Assembly: GCA_964468045.1 (NCBI GenBank)
Contig: CAYXTO010000002.1
Location: 62,001 to 126,000, forward strand
DNA from: JAWKXU01 sp964468045
GTDB lineage: Bacteria; Pseudomonadota; Alphaproteobacteria; Sphingomonadales; Sphingomonadaceae
Reading direction: 5' to 3'
Length of the DNA: 64,000 nucleotides
The notes under the pieces: generated by a model
Told to the model about the DNA's origin: nothing
The model's input: only the letters and a program-made list of their open reading frames with translations
Databases searched by the model: none
Program-made: the position numbers and the translations under genes
In this document: positions 62,789 to 64,000 of the stretch, in pieces
Position numbering within the stretch: position 1 is the stretch's first letter
Layout of the letters: every line of letters begins with the position of its first letter

Positions 62789-64000
62789 ATGACCGACATG
62801 GACGTTATGGCGGAGGATATCTTGGATCAGGCAACCCTGAAGAAACCGGGCCAGCTTCGCGAATATGCATTCGCCCGTGCCGACGAACTGGAGCCGCGCA
62901 TCCGCGAATTGCTGGATGAGCGCCTGGAACGGCGCAAGCTCGGCCCCTACTGGCCGCTCGACGAAGCGACCGTGACAACGCGGTTGCAAGCCTTGCTGGA
63001 AGCGCGCGGCTTCACCGGCTTTGCGATCCTGAACCTGCGCCGCATGGCCGGTGGAGCCTCCAAGGAACAGTTCAGCTTCGACTTGCGTCACTCCGACGGC
63101 ACGAGCGAGAAGCTGGTCCTGCGGATAGATCCGCGCGAAAGCATCGTGGAAACCTGCCGCTATCGCGAAGCTGAGGCACTTGAAGCCTTTCGCGGCGTGG
63201 TCCCGGTCGCGTCCTGTCGGGTCCTGGATGGCGACGGCACCTTCATGGGCCAGCCGGCAGTGATCCTGGAATTTGTCAGAGGCACGACCAAGCCGCCGAT
63301 CAAGCAGAGCCGCGCGGTGACCGGCGTGGGCATCACCCTGGACGATGAATGGCGTGAGCGGCTTTCCGGCGAATTCGTCGATGTGTTCGCCCGGATTCAC
63401 AATCACGATTGGCGCGGCGCGGACTTGCCTCATTTCGGAGTGCCCGACGAATATCCCGAACAGGCGGCGCTGTGGAATCTCAACTGGTGGACCAAGATCT
63501 GGCGCGAGGACGAGAGCGATCCCTATCCGTTTCTGACCTATGCCGAGCGCTGGATGCGCGAGCGCCTGCCCGAATGCCACCACCCTGTGTTCCTGCACGG
63601 CGACTATCGCTTCGGCAATTATCTGTTCGATCCCGATACCGGGAAGATGACCGCCATGCTCGACTGGGAGTTGTGCCATATCGGCGATTTTCATGACGAT
63701 CTGGGATGGGCCGCGCTGGAACTGTTCGGCGGCGCGCCGGTGAACGGGGAGGTCTGGATCAGCGGCCTGATGCAGAAGGATGCCTTCATCAAGGCATATG
63801 AACAGGCCAGCGGCCGGAAGGTGAACCGCAAGACCCTGGCGTTCTACGAGGTGCTCGCCGCCTACAAGGGCGCGGTCATGAATATCGGCACCAGCAACGG
63901 CCTCGCCATCCGGCAGACCAACCACCAGGATGCGCTGCAATGCTGGATCACCGCGGTCGGCCACTCGCTGATGGACCAGATCGCCCGCGTCATGCGTGAA
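62789..64000 (+). CDS. Phosphotransferase family protein (APH-like), 3' end outside window
   Basis: The frame from ATG 62789 runs to the right edge (about 404 codons). Not to be confused with the long antisense frame here. APH/choline-kinase fold: VFLHGDYRFGNYLF (catalytic Asp and Asn), then AMLDWELCHIGDFHDDLGW (metal-binding Asp). The N-terminal lobe has MAGGASKEQFSF and VLRIDPRES. Such kinases next to acyl-CoA dehydrogenases belong to ACAD10/11-type pathways that phosphorylate hydroxyacyl-CoA, so it may act together with the dehydrogenase at 60.6 kb. Confidence 0.9.
   Translation, partial: MTDMDVMAEDILDQATLKKPGQLREYAFARADELEPRIRELLDERLERRKLGPYWPLDEATVTTRLQALLEARGFTGFAILNLRRMAGGASKEQFSFDLRHSDGTSEKLVLRIDPRESIVETCRYREAEALEAFRGVVPVASCRVLDGDGTFMGQPAVILEFVRGTTKPPIKQSRAVTGVGITLDDEWRERLSGEFVDVFARIHNHDWRGADLPHFGVPDEYPEQAALWNLNWWTKIWREDESDPYPFLTYAERWMRERLPECHHPVFLHGDYRFGNYLFDPDTGKMTAMLDWELCHIGDFHDDLGWAALELFGGAPVNGEVWISGLMQKDAFIKAYEQASGRKVNRKTLAFYEVLAAYKGAVMNIGTSNGLAIRQTNHQDALQCWITAVGHSLMDQIARVMRE

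Noticed and set aside
62666..63964. 432-codon frame on the minus strand
   Set aside because: Antisense to the phosphotransferase gene that starts at 62,789 and has HGD and DWE motifs.

Overview
This 64 kb window of GC-rich DNA looks like a sphingomonad-type alphaproteobacterium (Sphingomonadales/Erythrobacteraceae-like). That placement is inferred from codon use, the F-type tra gene set, the S46 peptidase plus TonB-receptor pair, and the family flavour of the proteins. No rRNA or tRNA gene and no CRISPR array was seen.

Region 1 (1-10.8 kb) is a nitrate respiration and nitric-oxide module. On the minus strand a translationally coupled narK1K2 fusion, narG and narH (cut by the window edge) form the nar operon. 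Upstream lie hmp (flavohaemoglobin) and, divergently, nsrR, a haemerythrin-like protein and a small cupin. Together they import nitrate, reduce it, and sense and detoxify the NO that follows.

Region 2 (10.9-20.2 kb) is the wreck of an integrative or conjugative element. It contains an ardC/DNA-methylase chimera, an apparently intact AspBHI-like restriction nuclease, two pieces of the DISARM helicase gene drmA, a hipA truncated before its catalytic core, a hipB that has lost its start codon at a junction with a truncated traU, and part of an F-type transfer operon (traA, L, E, trbI, traF, traW, traU'). traK, B, V, C and everything after traU are missing. Upstream of traA are three 11-bp repeats at exact 21-bp spacing, followed by an XRE regulator and an AlpA-like regulator.

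Region 3 (20.2-44.2 kb) is a metal-resistance island. It starts with an atypical mercury operon (merR/merT, a GDCCVxC protein, a MerA-like oxidoreductase) with a textbook 19-bp-spacer MerR promoter. Next comes an arsenic operon (arsR, two unrelated arsenate reductases, arsB, ynfA, arsH). A copper block follows: a cnrYXH-like sigma/anti-sigma/sensor set ahead of copA and a nonsense-mutated copB, DUF2231/DUF411/Met-rich periplasmic proteins, and csoR. The last part is an operon of DUF5676, an MBL beta-CASP nuclease-like protein, an AMP/thymidine phosphorylase, a PRPP synthetase-like protein, a copper P-type ATPase, an APC permease, a two-TM channel and a DUF305 protein. A gene-free stretch with a long hairpin (44,219-44,259) may mark the edge of the island.

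Region 4 (44.7-51.4 kb) looks like ordinary chromosome: a cold-shock protein, gdhA, an MgtC-like membrane protein, a FAD oxidoreductase, a large catalase and a haemerythrin protein.

Region 5 (52-64 kb) looks catabolic: a Rieske ring-hydroxylating oxygenase with a small coupled ORF, an AraC regulator, an S46 dipeptidyl peptidase, a His-rich zinc-type TonB receptor with a Zur-like dyad, a crotonase-family protein lacking one canonical glutamate, an acyl-CoA dehydrogenase, a LuxR regulator, and a phosphotransferase running off the right edge.
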